In this document: piece after piece, positions 62,341 through 64,000 of the stretch
Layout: the number at the start of each line of letters is the position of its first letter
How positions within the stretch are numbered: position 1 is the stretch's first letter
Source of the DNA: an uncultured Oscillospiraceae bacterium
GTDB lineage: Bacteria; Bacillota; Clostridia; Oscillospirales; Ruminococcaceae
Direction: 5' to 3'
NCBI GenBank assembly: GCA_934486875.1
Contig: CAKSPU010000005.1
Location: 17,071 to 81,070, forward strand
DNA length: 64,000 nucleotides
The notes under the pieces: model-generated
Told to the model about the DNA's origin: nothing
What the model saw: the letters and a program-made list of their open reading frames with translations, nothing else
Databases searched by the model: none
Made by a program: the position numbers and the translations under genes

Positions 62341-62688
62341 ATGAGTTTTGAACGAGAAAAAATTGCATATATTGTAGGAATGCGTATAAAGGATTTCAGG
62401 CTGATGAAAAAAATGAGTCAGGAGGCACTGGCATTTGATTCGGACATTCACCCCGCCTACCTCAGTCAGGTTGAACGAGGTGAAAAATGCCCTACTGTTG
62501 AAACTATCTGCAAAATATGCAAAGGCCTTAAAATCCCAATGTCAGAGCTTATGGATTTTTCTGTTGAACCTCAGGCTACTTCCTATGAAGCAATTGAAAG
62601 GATCAAAACTGCTCTTGCAAATGTTTCCGATGAAAGTGCTGTGAAAATTGCTCAGATAGTTGAAGAAATGGTAGATTTGATGCAGTAA
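62341..62688 (+). CDS. XRE-family regulator
   Basis: A 115-residue protein. Residues about 10-70 are a Cro/C1-type helix-turn-helix (RLMKKMSQEALAFDSDIHP, then AYLSQVERGEKCPTVETI). The C-terminal 40 residues are helical and may dimerise. It is divergent from the WYL operon and convergent with the gene at 62691, with two bases between the stop codons. The start has TAGGTGG upstream. It may control the island or belong to a second small module. Confidence 0.88.
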   Translation: MSFEREKIAYIVGMRIKDFRLMKKMSQEALAFDSDIHPAYLSQVERGEKCPTVETICKICKGLKIPMSELMDFSVEPQATSYEAIERIKTALANVSDESAVKIAQIVEEMVDLMQ

Positions 62689-62690
62689 AT

Positions 62691-63443
62691 TTATTTTTCA
62701 CTGCCGCTTATGGAAGAAAGAAATTGCTCGTATGTTTCAGTAGCTTCCGACTCGTCTCCTTCGTCTTCATCGTCCCAAAGAGTATCCTCATCTTCAAATT
62801 CCTCTTCAATTTTCTCCTCATCGGGAACAGTATTCTCTGCGGAAGCTGCCCTGCTGCAAAGTCTTTCTCCAAGGTTCAGATAGAATTTTCCCAGGATCTC
62901 AGCTGTACTCATTTTTTCACCTGTATTCTCTTCCGGCTCATCAAATATAAGCCAGTCAAGAGTTTTACGGGTTATCCTGTTGCGAGCCTTCCACTGCTCA
63001 AAATAACCTTTACGGTCATTCATCATTTCAAGTGCTTTTCTTTCGCTCTTATACGGAAAATCCAGTTCTTTCATTCCCAGCGACTCTGCATATCTTCTCT
63101 CATTTTCCTGTCTGTTTTTCACATTAGAACGTGTGCTGATGCGGGCGTGAACGATAGTACAGTCAAGAAGATTGGCGCTATGCAAAATCGTTGCCTGTAG
63201 GATAGGCGTTTGGTATATATCATCTTTGTCCACAAACTTATAAGCCATAAGATCTGAACCAGTGTCAACATAAAGATTATTAAGTTCAATCGGAACAGTA
63301 TCACCTTCATTTGCTCCGTAAAGTGAGTCCAACACAAAAAGATAATCAGCACCAAGAACAAGTTTATCGTCAACGATAAGCCCCTCTTTGCGAAGAACGA
63401 TTTTTATAAGGGGACGACGGTTGGAAAATGATGAACCGAACAT
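62691..63443 (-). CDS. Unrecognised protein with acidic tail
   Basis: A 250-residue soluble protein. The N-terminal half is beta-rich (KIVLRKEGLIVDDKLVLGAD, then VLDSLYGANEGDTVPIELNN). The middle is basic and helical (RKALEMMNDRKGYFEQWKA). The last 60 residues are strongly acidic (EEKIEEEFEDEDTLWDDEDE). I do not recognise the family. The acidic tail could mimic DNA or bind a basic partner. It has AT-rich island codon use, an upstream GAGGTAG site, and no clear partner apart from the XRE gene it converges with. Confidence 0.65.
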   Translation of the reverse strand: MFGSSFSNRRPLIKIVLRKEGLIVDDKLVLGADYLFVLDSLYGANEGDTVPIELNNLYVDTGSDLMAYKFVDKDDIYQTPILQATILHSANLLDCTIVHARISTRSNVKNRQENERRYAESLGMKELDFPYKSERKALEMMNDRKGYFEQWKARNRITRKTLDWLIFDEPEENTGEKMSTAEILGKFYLNLGERLCSRAASAENTVPDEEKIEEEFEDEDTLWDDEDEGDESEATETYEQFLSSISGSEK

Positions 63444-63755
63444 ATTTACTACCTCATTTCTGAATATTATGTCATTTTGTGACTTTATAACCTTCCTTAT
63501 GTTTAAATTATACTACATTGTATTGGACAGCTATTGTCCATCTTCAAAATTTCGACAGAAAATTCAACGGTTACACCACACTTGTATTTCGAACATTTGA
63601 TATCATATGCCGCCATAAAAAGCACACGTCAAACCCAGCCCCACTTTTATGCCAAATACCACTGAATGCTAAAATAGATTAAAGTATCCAACCAACTCCA
63701 ATGGAGTAAATGGGACACTAAAAAGTCTAAGCAACCAAATCAGCAGAAGAATAAA
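63444..63755. other. Gene-free AT-rich stretch
   Basis: About 310 bp upstream of the gene at 62691. It should hold that gene's promoter, but I cannot pick out a convincing one. No reading frame of note. Confidence 0.5.
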
Positions 63756-63941
63756 ATGGACGAAAAAGTAATAATAAAAAAGCGGGTACGGGAAACGGAA
63801 TGGGTGGAAAAGATACATTAGCGCAGTGAAACCGGACGGAATGCTGCTTCGTGGTGCAGGGAGAATGACATCAATATCAAAACATACTATTATACAGAAT
63901 TATTTTGCCATTGTGCGTCAGATCACAGAGAAAATTTCTGA
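63756..63941 (+). pseudogene. Remnant of an IS66-family TnpA-like gene
   Basis: The frame begins MDEKVIIKKRVRETEWVEKI, meets a TAG stop after 21 codons, then continues as SETGRNAASWCRENDIN followed by IKTYYYTELF. SWCRENDINIKTYYY is the hallmark of the short N-terminal protein of IS66 elements (usually xWCxENxIxxKTYYYW). Length and the internal stop show it is broken; the conserved Trp after KTYYY is also replaced. I saw no TnpB or TnpC before the window ends. Confidence 0.7.
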
Positions 63942-64000
63942 CTGTCATATCGGAATCAGCAGCTCTTTTCTTTATAGTCGACAGTTCATCTGCCGATACC

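Noticed and set aside
1..64000. CRISPR array or intact insertion sequence
   Set aside because: No regularly spaced identical repeats with unique spacers were found, and the only transposase-like sequence is a broken IS66 fragment. The three 19-bp repeats at 21010 have no spacers.

Overview
The window looks like a chromosomal segment of a fibre-degrading anaerobic Firmicute close to Ruminococcus (Oscillospiraceae). The signs are a lipoprotein GH5 glucanase with a C-terminal accessory module, a GH3 glycosidase, a GH130 mannosyl-glucose phosphorylase, glycogen phosphorylase, FeoB, diaminopimelate dehydrogenase, HemZ-type radical SAM chemistry, many TTG starts behind strong AAAGGAG sites, and the order SRP RNA - dnaX - ybaB - recR. 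Species is an inference; no rRNA lies in the window.

Layout. 1-11.2 kb: VanZ-like protein and GH3 enzyme, BioY, a SprA-like zinc peptidase, a lipoprotein, a histidine phosphatase, an XRE-AbrB regulator with a two-gene ABC exporter, and glycogen phosphorylase. 11.4-18.7 kb: SRP RNA, a TPR membrane protein, dnaX-ybaB-recR, two tandem tRNA-Gln genes, a secreted anchored protein and an EF-G-like GTPase. 18.9-32 kb: GH5 enzyme, a PASTA-bearing pseudokinase behind three palindromic 19-bp repeats, two peptidases, FeoB and a large surface protein. 32-53 kb: RNase R/SecG, CoaX/HAD/PBP/GspF-like, a Na/Pi symporter, tRNA-Leu, an unassigned small RNA, GH130-AzlCD, DUF421/DUF4363, Ddh, an EAL-HDOD protein, a metallo-beta-lactamase-fold hydrolase, HemZ and RlmD.

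From about 52.7 kb to the end the sequence becomes visibly AT-rich and changes codon use. This is an accessory island. Its core is one minus-strand operon of about 8.6 kb with a clear promoter and terminator: WYL regulator, dynamin-like GTPase, small tail-anchored protein, HerA/FtsK-type ATPase, a protein with a PD-(D/E)XK-like toxin domain, and a small candidate immunity gene. An XRE regulator and an unrecognised gene follow, then an IS66 remnant. The left edge coincides with an odd C-terminal extension of RlmD. I regard this operon as the strongest candidate for an undescribed conflict or defence system.

A 160-bp imperfect inverted-repeat element occurs twice almost identically (4286 and 39661). 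A 63-bp half copy forms the leader of the GH3 gene. No CRISPR array or intact insertion sequence was seen.
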